DNA of 7,104 nucleotides from Pseudomonadota bacterium (GTDB taxonomy: Bacteria; Pseudomonadota; Gammaproteobacteria; Burkholderiales; SG8-39): assembly GCA_021847125.1 (NCBI GenBank), contig JAJZUK010000054.1, positions 1 to 7,104 of the forward strand, read 5' to 3'. Each line of letters opens with the position of its first letter. Position 1 is the first letter of the stretch. The notes below the pieces were generated by a model. The model searched no databases and had not been told where the DNA came from. It worked only from the letters and a program-made list of their open reading frames with translations. The position numbers were made by a program, and so were the translations under genes. Positions 1-5,104 of the stretch are shown here, in pieces.

Positions 1-1
1 G

Positions 2-52
2 CAGCGCGGCGAGCGCTCGCGCCTGGCCGATCACGCAGCGGAAGTGCTTTAG
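2..52 (+). CDS. Possible 3' end of an upstream plus-strand gene (unrecognised)
   Basis: An open frame enters from the window edge and ends in TAG at 50–52, giving the tail QRGERSRLADHAAEVL. Third codon positions are mostly G or C, as in the real genes here, which is mild support for coding. It would lie 27 nt upstream of the plus-strand thioredoxin gene and could share its transcript. The fragment is too short to assign to a family. It could equally be non-coding sequence that happens to be open. Confidence 0.25.
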   Translation, partial: QRGERSRLADHAAEVL

Positions 53-79
53 ATCTTCGGCAATCACAGCTTGAAGCTC

Positions 80-661
80 ATGCACTATGCATCGCCGCAA
101 TTGAAGGCAGGCCGCGCCGCATCCGGATTCGCGTCTGCGCTGTTAGCCCTGTGCGGCTTTACACTGGGCGCAGGCGCCGCGCATGGCGACCCGCTCAGGC
201 CCTGGAACGGCGGCGCGACGCCGGCGCTCGTGCTCAAGGACCCGGCGGGCAAGATCTACGATTTGGCTGCTTACCGCGGCAAAGTCGTGCTGGTGAATTT
301 CTGGGCGACCTGGTGCCCGCCGTGCCGCGAGGAAATGCCTTCCATGCAGGCGCTGCGCCAGGAGCTTGGCGGCCGGGGATTCGAGGTGCTGGCGGTGAAC
401 CTGAGCGAGTCCGAAGAAAAGATCGCCGCGTTCAGCGACGCCGAACTCATCGATCTGCCTTTCCCCATGGACCGGGACGGCGCGGCAGCGCGGCGCTGGA
501 AGGTGAACATGCTGCCCGCGAGCTTTGTCGTCGACCGCAGCGGCAGGATCCGCTACCACCTCCTGGGCGAAACCAACTGGACCGGAGCGGACGTCAAGCC
601 GCTTATCGAGCGCTTACTCGGCGCCGGCACGAACAGCCGCTCCGCTTCCGCCGCACAATAA
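80..661 (+). CDS. TlpA/ResA-family thiol:disulfide oxidoreductase, exported thioredoxin-fold protein
   Basis: This is an exported thioredoxin-like protein of 193 aa, expected to reduce or exchange disulfides in the periplasm; relatives serve cytochrome c maturation or oxidative-stress defence. From ATG-80 the N-terminus has a basic n-region, a hydrophobic stretch (about residues 15–33) and a likely signal peptidase I site after AHG (about residue 36). The LALC there is a poor lipobox, so a soluble or membrane-tethered form is likelier than a lipoprotein. The thioredoxin domain carries the active site WCPPC (about residues 78–82) within FWATWCPPCREEMP, followed by the cis-proline region LPAS (about 145–148), typical of TlpA/ResA. 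An in-frame TTG at 71 would add three residues; ATG is preferred, although neither start has a clear Shine-Dalgarno sequence. The gene converges on the CDGSH gene 43 bp away, with no obvious terminator between them. The family call is firm; the exact substrate cannot be told. Confidence 0.88.
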   Translation: MHYASPQLKAGRAASGFASALLALCGFTLGAGAAHGDPLRPWNGGATPALVLKDPAGKIYDLAAYRGKVVLVNFWATWCPPCREEMPSMQALRQELGGRGFEVLAVNLSESEEKIAAFSDAELIDLPFPMDRDGAAARRWKVNMLPASFVVDRSGRIRYHLLGETNWTGADVKPLIERLLGAGTNSRSASAAQ

Positions 662-704
662 ACGCCAGCCGCGTCGGCGCAAGGGGCCCAGCGTTCCGCG
701 CGCG

Positions 705-941
705 CTACAGCCTGCTGTGCGTGCCGTCGCAAAACGGCGCGGTATGCGTACGCTTGCATCCGCACAGCGCTTTTTTCTCGGCCTGGGCAACGCTAAATTT
801 CACCGGCGTGAACGGTCCGCCTTTGTGCGAACCGTCGCAGAAAGGCTGTTTCTTCGACTGTCCGCAGGCGCACCACCAGTAATCGCCAGGGGCCAGGTCC
901 AGGACATAAGGGCTTTTTTGCGGGCAGGCGGGTTCAGCCAT
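705..941 (-). CDS. Tandem CDGSH-type iron-sulfur protein
   Basis: This small soluble protein (78 aa) has two complete CDGSH motifs, each expected to bind a [2Fe-2S] cluster through three Cys and one His. Motif 1 is CACGQSKKQPFCDGSH (about residues 24–39) and motif 2 is CGCKRTHTAPFCDGTH (about 59–74). Both match C-x-C-x2-(S/T)-x3-P-x-C-D-G-(S/T)-H with no ligand missing. Two motifs in one chain place it with the bacterial relatives of mitochondrial CISD3 (MiNT) rather than with the single-motif mitoNEET type. The family is linked to Fe-S or electron transfer and redox sensing, but the role of the bacterial members is poorly known. The start at ATG-941 is chosen because GGAGGT lies just upstream; a TTG at 968 would put that site inside the gene. 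It lies 75 bp downstream of dnaB on the same strand with no convincing terminator between, so readthrough from dnaB is possible. Confidence 0.9.
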   Translation of the reverse strand: MAEPACPQKSPYVLDLAPGDYWWCACGQSKKQPFCDGSHKGGPFTPVKFSVAQAEKKALCGCKRTHTAPFCDGTHSRL

Positions 942-944
942 ACG

Positions 945-950
945 ACCTCC
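945..950 (-). promoter_or_regulatory. Ribosome binding site that fixes the CDGSH gene start
   Basis: On the minus strand the sequence reads GGAGGT-CGT-ATG. This near-perfect Shine-Dalgarno sits 3 nt before ATG-941, somewhat closer than usual. It favours the 78-aa product over the 87-aa form starting at TTG-968. Confidence 0.75.
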
Positions 951-1016
951 GGGTAGAGTAAGCGCCAAGGCGCGGTGGAAAAAGCCGAGCTTGGTTCAAG
1001 ACGGTGCGCAGCCGAA

Positions 1017-2405
1017 TTAATACCGCCCTGGATCCGCGTAATTCTCGAAGCGCGTGTACTCGCCGATAAAGGTCAGATTGATGGTGCCGATGGGGCCGTT
1101 ACGCTGCTTGCCGATGATGATTTCGGCCTTGCCCTTGTCGGCGGACTCGGGGTTGTAGACTTCGTCGCGATAGATGAACAGGATCACGTCCGCATCCTGC
1201 TCGATGGCGCCGGATTCGCGCAGGTCGGACATGACCGGGCGCTTGTTCGGGCGCTGCTCCAGGCCGCGGTTGAGCTGCGACAGCGCGACCACCGGCACAT
1301 GCAGCTCTTTCGCCAGCGCCTTGAGCGAGCGCGAAATCTCGGAAATCTCGGTGGCGCGGTTCTCGCCGACGGAGGTCGAAGACATCAGCTGCAGATAATC
1401 GACCACCACCAGGCCCAGGCCGTCGTACTGGCGATGCATGCGGCGCGCACGCGCGCGCAATTCGAGGCAGTTCAAGGCCGGCGTTTCGTCGATATGGATG
1501 GGCGCATCGTGCACCCGGCCCACGGCGTCGGTCAGCCGGCTCCAGTCCTCGTCGGTGAGCCGCCCGGTGCGCAGCTTCATCTGGTCCAGCCGTCCGATCG
1601 AGCCGAGCATACGCATGGCGAGCTGGGAGCCCGCCATTTCCATACTGAACACGGCCACCGGCAGCCGGTCGTTCACCGCCACATGCTCGGCGATATTGAG
1701 CGCGAAGGCGGTCTTGCCCATACTCGGCCGCCCGGCGACGATGATCAGGTCGCCCTGCTGCAGGCCCGAGGTTTTCTGGTCGAGATCGTGAAAACCGGTG
1801 GCGAGGCCGGTGATGTCCGAGGGGTTGTCGCGGTGATAGAGCATGTCGATGCGCTCCATCACCTGTGCCAGGATAGGCTGGATCTCCACCAGGCCCTGAT
1901 GCCCGCGCGCACCGGCCTCGGCGATCTCGAACACGCGCGACTCGGCTTCGTCGAGCATCTGCGCCACATCCTTGCCCATCGGGTTCAAGGCGGTATCGGC
2001 AATGCCGGTGCCGACCTCGATCAGGCGTCTCTGGATTGCCCGCTCGCGCACGATCTCGGCGTAACGCCGGATGTTGTGCGCCGACGGCGTGTTCTGCGCC
2101 AGCGCACCCAGATAGGCGAGCCCGCCGGTCTTGTCCTTGTCCTCGCTCTGTTCTATCGACTCGAATACCGTGACCATGTCGGCCGGCCGGTTCTTCTCCG
2201 TCAGCCGGCCGATGTGGCGGAAAATGCGCCGATGGTCGTCGCGGTAGAAATTGCTCTCCGCGAGAATGTCGGCGACGCGCTCCCAGGCCTGGTTGTCGAG
2301 CAGCAGACCGCCGAGCACGGCCTGCTCCGCCTCGATCGAATGCGGCGGCACGCGCAGCTGCGCCAGCTGCGGATCGTTCACGATTTGAGGGTTTGCCTGG
2401 GCCAT
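1017..2405 (-). CDS. dnaB: Replicative DNA helicase DnaB
   Basis: DnaB is the hexameric ATP-dependent 5'-to-3' helicase that unwinds DNA at the replication fork and recruits primase. From ATG-2405 the product is 462 aa, close to the 471 aa of the E. coli protein. The N-terminal domain begins RVPPHSIEAEQAVLGGLLLD (about residues 18–37) and holds the NTPSAHNI segment (about 106–112). After the linker helix comes the RecA-like domain: Walker A GRPSMGKT (about 225–232), the catalytic-Glu motif FSMEMA (Glu about 256), Walker B VVVDYLQL (Asp about 336), motif ALSQLNR (about 374–380), and near the C-terminus KQRNGPIG with the presumed arginine finger (Arg about 435). No intein or insertion is present. 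A TTG at 2429 would add eight residues but overlaps the predicted -10 region and start site, so ATG is preferred. A terminator separates the gene from rplI, so it is probably transcribed from its own promoter. Confidence 0.97.
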   Translation of the reverse strand: MAQANPQIVNDPQLAQLRVPPHSIEAEQAVLGGLLLDNQAWERVADILAESNFYRDDHRRIFRHIGRLTEKNRPADMVTVFESIEQSEDKDKTGGLAYLGALAQNTPSAHNIRRYAEIVRERAIQRRLIEVGTGIADTALNPMGKDVAQMLDEAESRVFEIAEAGARGHQGLVEIQPILAQVMERIDMLYHRDNPSDITGLATGFHDLDQKTSGLQQGDLIIVAGRPSMGKTAFALNIAEHVAVNDRLPVAVFSMEMAGSQLAMRMLGSIGRLDQMKLRTGRLTDEDWSRLTDAVGRVHDAPIHIDETPALNCLELRARARRMHRQYDGLGLVVVDYLQLMSSTSVGENRATEISEISRSLKALAKELHVPVVALSQLNRGLEQRPNKRPVMSDLRESGAIEQDADVILFIYRDEVYNPESADKGKAEIIIGKQRNGPIGTINLTFIGEYTRFENYADPGRY

Positions 2406-2429
2406 GGGGAAAGAAAAAGTTGACCGCAA

Positions 2430-2438
2430 ATTCTACCA
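2430..2438 (-). promoter_or_regulatory. Predicted extended -10 promoter for dnaB
   Basis: On the minus strand the sequence TGGTAGAAT matches an extended -10 element (TG-N-TATAAT, one mismatch). No good -35 is present at 17 nt; the best candidate is the weak ATACTG. An extended -10 tolerates this. Transcription would begin near 2423–2424, giving a leader of about 18–19 nt with no recognisable Shine-Dalgarno before ATG-2405. The upstream part of the gap (2439–2566) shows only an imperfect dyad around 2483–2500 that I could not interpret. Confidence 0.45.
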
Positions 2439-2566
2439 GCACTCTGCGGCTTCAGTATGCGCTTATCGAAGTACGGACCAACGTGAATACTTTAGTACAC
2501 GGCGCAGCGCGAGGCACGAGCCCTTAAACAGCCCGCGATAGTTTTTGCGTGGGCGGTCCCAGGAAT

Positions 2567-2594
2567 AAAAAAGGCCGGAGTCCCGGCCTTTTTT
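2567..2594 (-). terminator. Rho-independent terminator of the rpsF–priB–rpsR–rplI operon
   Basis: A perfect inverted repeat consists of AAAAAAGGCCGG, the loop AGTC (plus strand) and CCGGCCTTTTTT. It forms a GGCCGG stem extended by A:T pairs and ends in a T-run, as intrinsic terminators do. Read on the minus strand it begins 17 nt after the rplI stop codon, the expected place for the operon end. Because the flanks are A-run and T-run it would work in both directions, but no plus-strand gene runs into it. Confidence 0.92.
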
Positions 2595-2611
2595 AATCAA
2601 CAGCTTGAGCG

Positions 2612-3067
2612 CTACTCTACCGCTTCGCCCAGCACCGATACGGTGATGTGCACCACCACGTCCGAATGCAGGCCGATGGCGATGGAATTGTCGCCCACCT
2701 GCTTCAGCGGACCTTGCGGCAGACGAATCGCAGAGCGCTCGATCGCAAACCCCTGGGCTTGCAGCGCTTCGACGATGTCGTGCGTCGTGACCGAGCCGAA
2801 CAGGCGTCCGTCCACGCCGGTCTTGCGCGTGATCTGGACCGTCAGGCCGTCGATCTTGGCGCCGAGTTCCTGCGCCGCGGCCAGCGCTTCGTTCTGCGCC
2901 TTCTCCAGGTCGCCGCGACGCGCTTCGAACGCGGCGAGGTTTTCAGGCGTCGCCCGCTTGGCCTTGCCGTGGGGGATCAGGTAATTGCGGGCGTAGCCCT
3001 CCTTCACCTTCACCACCTCGCCCAGGCCGCCGAGGTTGATCACTTTTTCCAGCAGTATCACTTGCAT
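2612..3067 (-). CDS. rplI: 50S ribosomal protein L9
   Basis: L9 is a large-subunit protein that binds 23S rRNA through its N-terminal domain near the L1 stalk and helps reading-frame maintenance. The product is 151 aa, against 149 in E. coli. The N-terminal domain [19 protein letters not shown] leads into the conserved [13 protein letters not shown] (about residues 24–36). A long charged, alanine-rich connecting helix follows (about 41–74), then the C-terminal domain with GRLFGSVT (about 87–94). The start ATG-3067 is supported by the MQVILLEKV opening and by AAGGA 8 nt upstream; a longer reading from 3094 would translate through part of the leader hairpin and is unlikely. It is the last gene of the operon, followed by the terminator at 2567–2594. 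Unlike the tightly packed genes before it, it has a 124-bp structured spacer upstream. Confidence 0.97.
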   Translation of the reverse strand: MQVILLEKVINLGGLGEVVKVKEGYARNYLIPHGKAKRATPENLAAFEARRGDLEKAQNEALAAAQELGAKIDGLTVQITRKTGVDGRLFGSVTTHDIVEALQAQGFAIERSAIRLPQGPLKQVGDNSIAIGLHSDVVVHITVSVLGEAVE

Positions 3068-3075
3068 GGCGTTAT

Positions 3076-3080
3076 TCCTT
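3076..3080 (-). promoter_or_regulatory. rplI ribosome binding site
   Basis: AAGGA on the minus strand sits 8 nt before ATG-3067. It lies only 5 nt beyond the end of the 3086–3111 hairpin, so that structure could affect ribosome access. It decides the start at 3067 rather than 3094. Confidence 0.75.
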
Positions 3081-3085
3081 AGAAC

Positions 3086-3111
3086 CCGTAACAAAAATCA
3101 TTTTGTTACGG
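3086..3111 (-). other. Stem-loop in the rplI leader
   Basis: A perfect 11-bp inverted repeat, CCGTAACAAAA pairing with TTTTGTTACGG around a 4-nt loop, lies immediately upstream of the rplI ribosome binding site. In the transcript it would be a stable hairpin. It is not followed by a U-run in either direction, so it is not a standard intrinsic terminator. Possible roles are an mRNA processing or stability site between rpsR and rplI, translational control of L9, or one half of a repeat element. The structure is seen directly; its function is unknown. Confidence 0.7.
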
Positions 3112-3126
3112 CCGATTTAGGGGAGC

Positions 3127-3177
3127 ACGAGGGGAGGCGCCCCGAAAAGGAAGTCCCCGTAGGGGATATCCCCTCGT
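3127..3177. repeat. GGGGA/TCCCC inverted-repeat cluster in the rpsR–rplI spacer
   Basis: An outer 9-bp inverted repeat, ACGAGGGGA (3127–3135) and TCCCCTCGT (3169–3177), encloses further pairing segments. Inside are a TCCCC-GTA-GGGGA hairpin (3154–3166) and a GGGG-AGGCG-CCCC hairpin (3131–3143); the palindrome GGGGATATCCCC (3162–3173) overlaps the outer arm. GGGGA or TCCCC occurs five times between 3120 and 3173. The alternatives are mutually exclusive, so several folds are possible. The look is that of a dispersed palindromic intergenic element or a structured mRNA spacer. Nothing here shows whether other copies exist in the genome. Confidence 0.6.
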
Positions 3178-3191
3178 ATTGTTAGAAACTC

Positions 3192-3488
3192 TCAGTGCAG
3201 GTCGGTGTAGGGCAGCAGCGCCAGATAGCGCGCGCGCTTGATCGCCGTGGACAACTGGCGCTGATAACCGGCCTTGGTGCCGGTGATGCGCGCCGGAATG
3301 ATCCTGCCGTTCTCATTGATGAAATCCTTGAGTATCTCGATATCCTTGTAATCGATCCACTCGATTTTCTCAGCGGTAAAGCGGCAGAACTTGCGGCGCT
3401 TGAATAGCTGGCGCCCGCCTTTCTTGTCGTCTTTCTTGAGATTCTTGCCCTTACCTTTACCTTTGGCGCCTCTTCTTGGGGGTGGCAT
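3192..3488 (-). CDS. rpsR: 30S ribosomal protein S18
   Basis: S18 is a small-subunit protein that pairs with S6 and binds 16S rRNA in the platform. The product is 98 aa against 75 in E. coli. The difference is an N-terminal extension of about 24 residues rich in Lys, Gly and Pro, including KGKGKGK and KKDDKKGG. The conserved core then runs from [10 protein letters not shown] (31–40) through [13 protein letters not shown] (45–57) and [13 protein letters not shown] (67–79) to [17 protein letters not shown] at the end. The start ATG-3488 lies 1 nt past the priB stop, and its AAGGAG ribosome binding site is inside the priB coding end, which implies translational coupling. The core identification is certain. 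The function of the basic tail is unknown; it may add rRNA contacts. Confidence 0.97.
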   Translation of the reverse strand: MPPPRRGAKGKGKGKNLKKDDKKGGRQLFKRRKFCRFTAEKIEWIDYKDIEILKDFINENGRIIPARITGTKAGYQRQLSTAIKRARYLALLPYTDLH

Positions 3489-3489
3489 G

Positions 3490-3792
3490 TCAAACTCCTT
3501 CTACGAATTCAATGTTGGTTGCGTGTAATACCAGCTGCTTGCTGTCGCGGCTTTTGCTGGCAAGGAACCCGGTGACTTTCACCTGCATTCCGAGCTTCGC
3601 TGCGGCCATCAGTCGCGCATCGCGCTCGAAGGCCACGCCGGCTACTTCGCATTGCACTGCGCGCATGTTCCCGGCTTCGATCTGCTCGGACGCATGGCTG
3701 AGCCTGAAGTTGACCACCGGGATGCCGGCGGGCGTATGGCGCAGCGCGTCGAGTTCGATCAAATTGCCGGACAGCACGAACTGGTTGTCCAA
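3490..3792 (-). CDS. priB: Primosomal replication protein N, PriB
   Basis: PriB is a single-stranded-DNA-binding OB-fold protein, a dimer that helps PriA restart collapsed forks by bringing in DnaT and DnaB-DnaC in E. coli. The product is 100 aa (104 in E. coli). It shows the family opening [20 protein letters not shown] (about residues 5–24), then [16 protein letters not shown] (26–41), VQCEVAG (46–52), a G-FLASKSR turn (75–82) and [10 protein letters not shown] at the C-terminal strand. The start is TTG-3792, 5 nt after the rpsF stop. No ATG is available in frame and the next candidate, GTG at codon 6, would cut into the first strand. Only a weak GAG-type ribosome binding site precedes it, so translation probably depends on ribosomes finishing rpsF. 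It is encoded apart from dnaB but only four genes upstream. Confidence 0.94.
   Translation of the reverse strand: MDNQFVLSGNLIELDALRHTPAGIPVVNFRLSHASEQIEAGNMRAVQCEVAGVAFERDARLMAAAKLGMQVKVTGFLASKSRDSKQLVLHATNIEFVEGV
3495..3500 (-). promoter_or_regulatory. rpsR ribosome binding site inside priB
   Basis: AAGGAG on the minus strand lies 6 nt before rpsR ATG-3488 and overlaps the last codons of priB. Together with the 1-nt gap between the genes, it suggests that S18 translation is coupled to PriB translation. Confidence 0.75.
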
Positions 3793-3797
3793 ACCGC

Positions 3798-4208
3798 TCA
3801 GGCGGCTGTCGTTGCCGCTGCGGCGGCTTCAGCCGGTTTGGCGGCCTCTGCGGCCTTGGGCGCGTCGCCCGCGAGCACCGAGCGCGACTTCTCTTCCTTC
3901 ATCATCGGCGAAGGCGTAGTGACCGCGGCCTTCATTTGCACGGTGAGATGGCGCAGGACGGCGTCGTTGAATTTGAACGAGTGCTCGAGTTCGTCCAGGG
4001 TTTCCTGATCGCATTCGATGTTCATCAGCACGTAGTGTGCTTTGTGCATCTTCGCGATGGGGAAAGTCATCTGGCGCCGGCCCCAGTCTTCGAGGCGGTG
4101 GATCGAGCCCTTGCGGCCGGTGATGGTGCTGCGGTAGCGCTCGATCATCGCGGGCACTTGCTCGCTCTGATCGGGATGGACGATGAATACAATTTCGTAA
4201 TGTCGCAT
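3798..4208 (-). CDS. rpsF: 30S ribosomal protein S6
   Basis: S6 is a small-subunit platform protein that forms a heterodimer with S18. The product is 136 aa. The ferredoxin-like core runs from [19 protein letters not shown] through [23 protein letters not shown] (about 38–60), the [20 protein letters not shown] segment (63–82) and VLRHLTVQ (84–91). The C-terminal tail (about 96–136) is low-complexity and Ala/Lys/Pro rich ([18 protein letters not shown]). It lacks the E. coli-type Glu-Glu end to which RimK adds glutamates. The start ATG-4208 has AAGGAG 5 nt upstream. It is the first gene of the operon, with a promoter and an S6:S18-like hairpin in the 140-bp region ahead of it. priB starts 5 nt after its stop. 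Confidence 0.97.
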   Translation of the reverse strand: MRHYEIVFIVHPDQSEQVPAMIERYRSTITGRKGSIHRLEDWGRRQMTFPIAKMHKAHYVLMNIECDQETLDELEHSFKFNDAVLRHLTVQMKAAVTTPSPMMKEEKSRSVLAGDAPKAAEAAKPAEAAAAATTAA

Positions 4209-4228
4209 GCAGTCTCCTTATGGGTTAA

Positions 4229-4255
4229 GCCTCCCGCCATGCGTAGCGGTGAGGC
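4229..4255 (-). promoter_or_regulatory. Putative S6:S18-binding leader hairpin of rpsF
   Basis: In the rpsF 5' leader the minus strand folds as GCCTC (4255–4251), A bulge, CCGC (4249–4246), an 8-nt loop, GCGG (4237–4234), GAGGC (4233–4229). The 5' arm contains CACCG (4251–4247). Many bacteria carry an rpsF leader hairpin with a CACCG motif that mimics the 16S rRNA site of the S6:S18 dimer and represses the operon when these proteins are in excess. Position, stem and motif fit. I assign it from memory of that motif, without a covariance-model search. It ends 9 nt before the AAGGAG ribosome binding site, so protein binding could block initiation. Confidence 0.55.
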
Positions 4256-4311
4256 AAGGTGGGCCGGACCGTCGTACAAGCACAATCCGGCAATTAACGA
4301 AAAAGCGTGTG

Positions 4312-4341
4312 ATTGTAAAGGGAAAGTGCCCGCCAAGGCAA
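4312..4341 (-). promoter_or_regulatory. Predicted sigma70 promoter for the rpsF operon
   Basis: On the minus strand TTGCCT (4341–4336) and TACAAT (4317–4312) are separated by 18 nt, giving a 4/6 match at -35 and a 5/6 match at -10. Transcription would start near 4305, leaving a leader of about 97 nt that contains the S6:S18-like hairpin. The promoter begins only a few bases past the rlmB stop, and no terminator separates it from rlmB, so some readthrough from rnr–rlmB may also occur. Confidence 0.55.
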
Positions 4342-4348
4342 GTATTTC

Positions 4349-5101
4349 TCAGCCCGCGGCGGCGTTGGCCATGCGTCGGCGGCGCGACTCGAACAGCACC
4401 ACCCCGCTCGCGACCGAGACGTTGAGGCTTTCGACCTGGCCCAGCATGGGAATTTTCACCAGCTGGTCGCAGGTCTCGCGCGTCAGCCGGCGCAGGCCTT
4501 CGCCTTCGGCGCCGAGCACCCAGGCGATCGCACCCGGCAGCTGCGCCGCGTAGAGGTCCTCTTTCGCTTCGGCATCGGCGCCCACCACCCAGATGTTGCG
4601 TTCCTTCAGTTCGCGCAGCGTGCGTGCGAGATTGGTCACGGCAATGTAGGGCACGCTGTCGGCGGCACCGCTCGCGACCTTGATCACCGCGGCCGACAGG
4701 CCGACAGCGCGGTCCTTGGGCGCGATCACCGCATGGCAGCCGGCGGCGTCGGCCACGCGCAAACAGGCGCCGAGGTTGTGCGGGTCCTGCACACCGTCCA
4801 GCACCAAGAGCAGCGGCGACTGCTTCAGGCCGTCGAGCAAGTCCTCGAGCGAAACGTGGCGGCGCTGCGCGTCCACCCGCGCGACCACGCCCTGGTGCCT
4901 GCCCGGCGGCGCCATGCCGTCCAGGCGCCTTGCATCCACCTGCAGCACGCGCAGCTTCAGGTTTTCGGCGAGTTTGATCAGGTCGCGCATGCGCGGATCG
5001 GCGCGCGTCATGTCGCAATAGAGCTCGTGCACGCTTTTCGCATCGAGGCGCAGGCGCGCGGTAATGGCATGAAAGCCGTGGATGAAATTGGTGCTGCTCA
5101 T
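4349..5101 (-). CDS. rlmB: 23S rRNA (guanosine-2'-O-)-methyltransferase RlmB
   Basis: RlmB is a SPOUT-class methyltransferase that uses S-adenosylmethionine to methylate the 2'-O of G2251 in the 23S rRNA P-loop. The product is 250 aa, close to the 243 of E. coli. An N-terminal substrate-binding domain (about residues 1–80; opening [13 protein letters not shown]) is followed by the knotted SpoU domain. Motif 1 is [16 protein letters not shown] (about 106–121; Asn109, Arg115), motif 2 is [12 protein letters not shown] (about 195–206; Glu199), and motif 3 is [17 protein letters not shown] (about 217–233; Ser225, Asn227). All expected residues are present. The start ATG-5101 lies 3 nt after the rnr stop, with GAGG overlapping that stop very close to the ATG and further G-rich sequence upstream, so it is probably translated by coupling to rnr. 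SpoU paralogues such as TrmH are less likely given the N-terminal domain and the rnr neighbour. Confidence 0.95.
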   Translation of the reverse strand: MSSTNFIHGFHAITARLRLDAKSVHELYCDMTRADPRMRDLIKLAENLKLRVLQVDARRLDGMAPPGRHQGVVARVDAQRRHVSLEDLLDGLKQSPLLLVLDGVQDPHNLGACLRVADAAGCHAVIAPKDRAVGLSAAVIKVASGAADSVPYIAVTNLARTLRELKERNIWVVGADAEAKEDLYAAQLPGAIAWVLGAEGEGLRRLTRETCDQLVKIPMLGQVESLNVSVASGVVLFESRRRRMANAAAG

Positions 5102-5104
5102 ACC

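Noticed and set aside
662..704. Terminator between the convergent TlpA and CDGSH genes
   Set aside because: No stem with a T-run is visible on either strand in the 43-bp gap.
962..973. Palindrome GCGCCAAGGCGC upstream of the CDGSH gene
   Set aside because: It is a short GC-rich inverted repeat of a kind expected by chance at this base composition. There is no second copy nearby and no promoter arrangement suggesting an operator.
979..992. Possible terminator after dnaB (minus strand AAGC-TCG-GCTT followed by T's)
   Set aside because: The stem is only 4 bp with a 3-nt loop and the T-run is short. This is too weak to call, so readthrough into the CDGSH gene stays open.
975..2423. A 482-codon plus-strand open frame opposite dnaB
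   Set aside because: It lies entirely antisense to a well-supported dnaB. Its product is His/Arg/Ala-rich with no recognisable domain. Long antisense open frames are common in high-GC genes because stop codons are rare there.
2483..2500. Imperfect dyad GTGAATACTTTAGTACAC upstream of dnaB
   Set aside because: Only the outer three pairs and a few inner pairs match, and it is not aligned with a confident -35. I cannot separate it from chance, though it lies in a regulatory gap.
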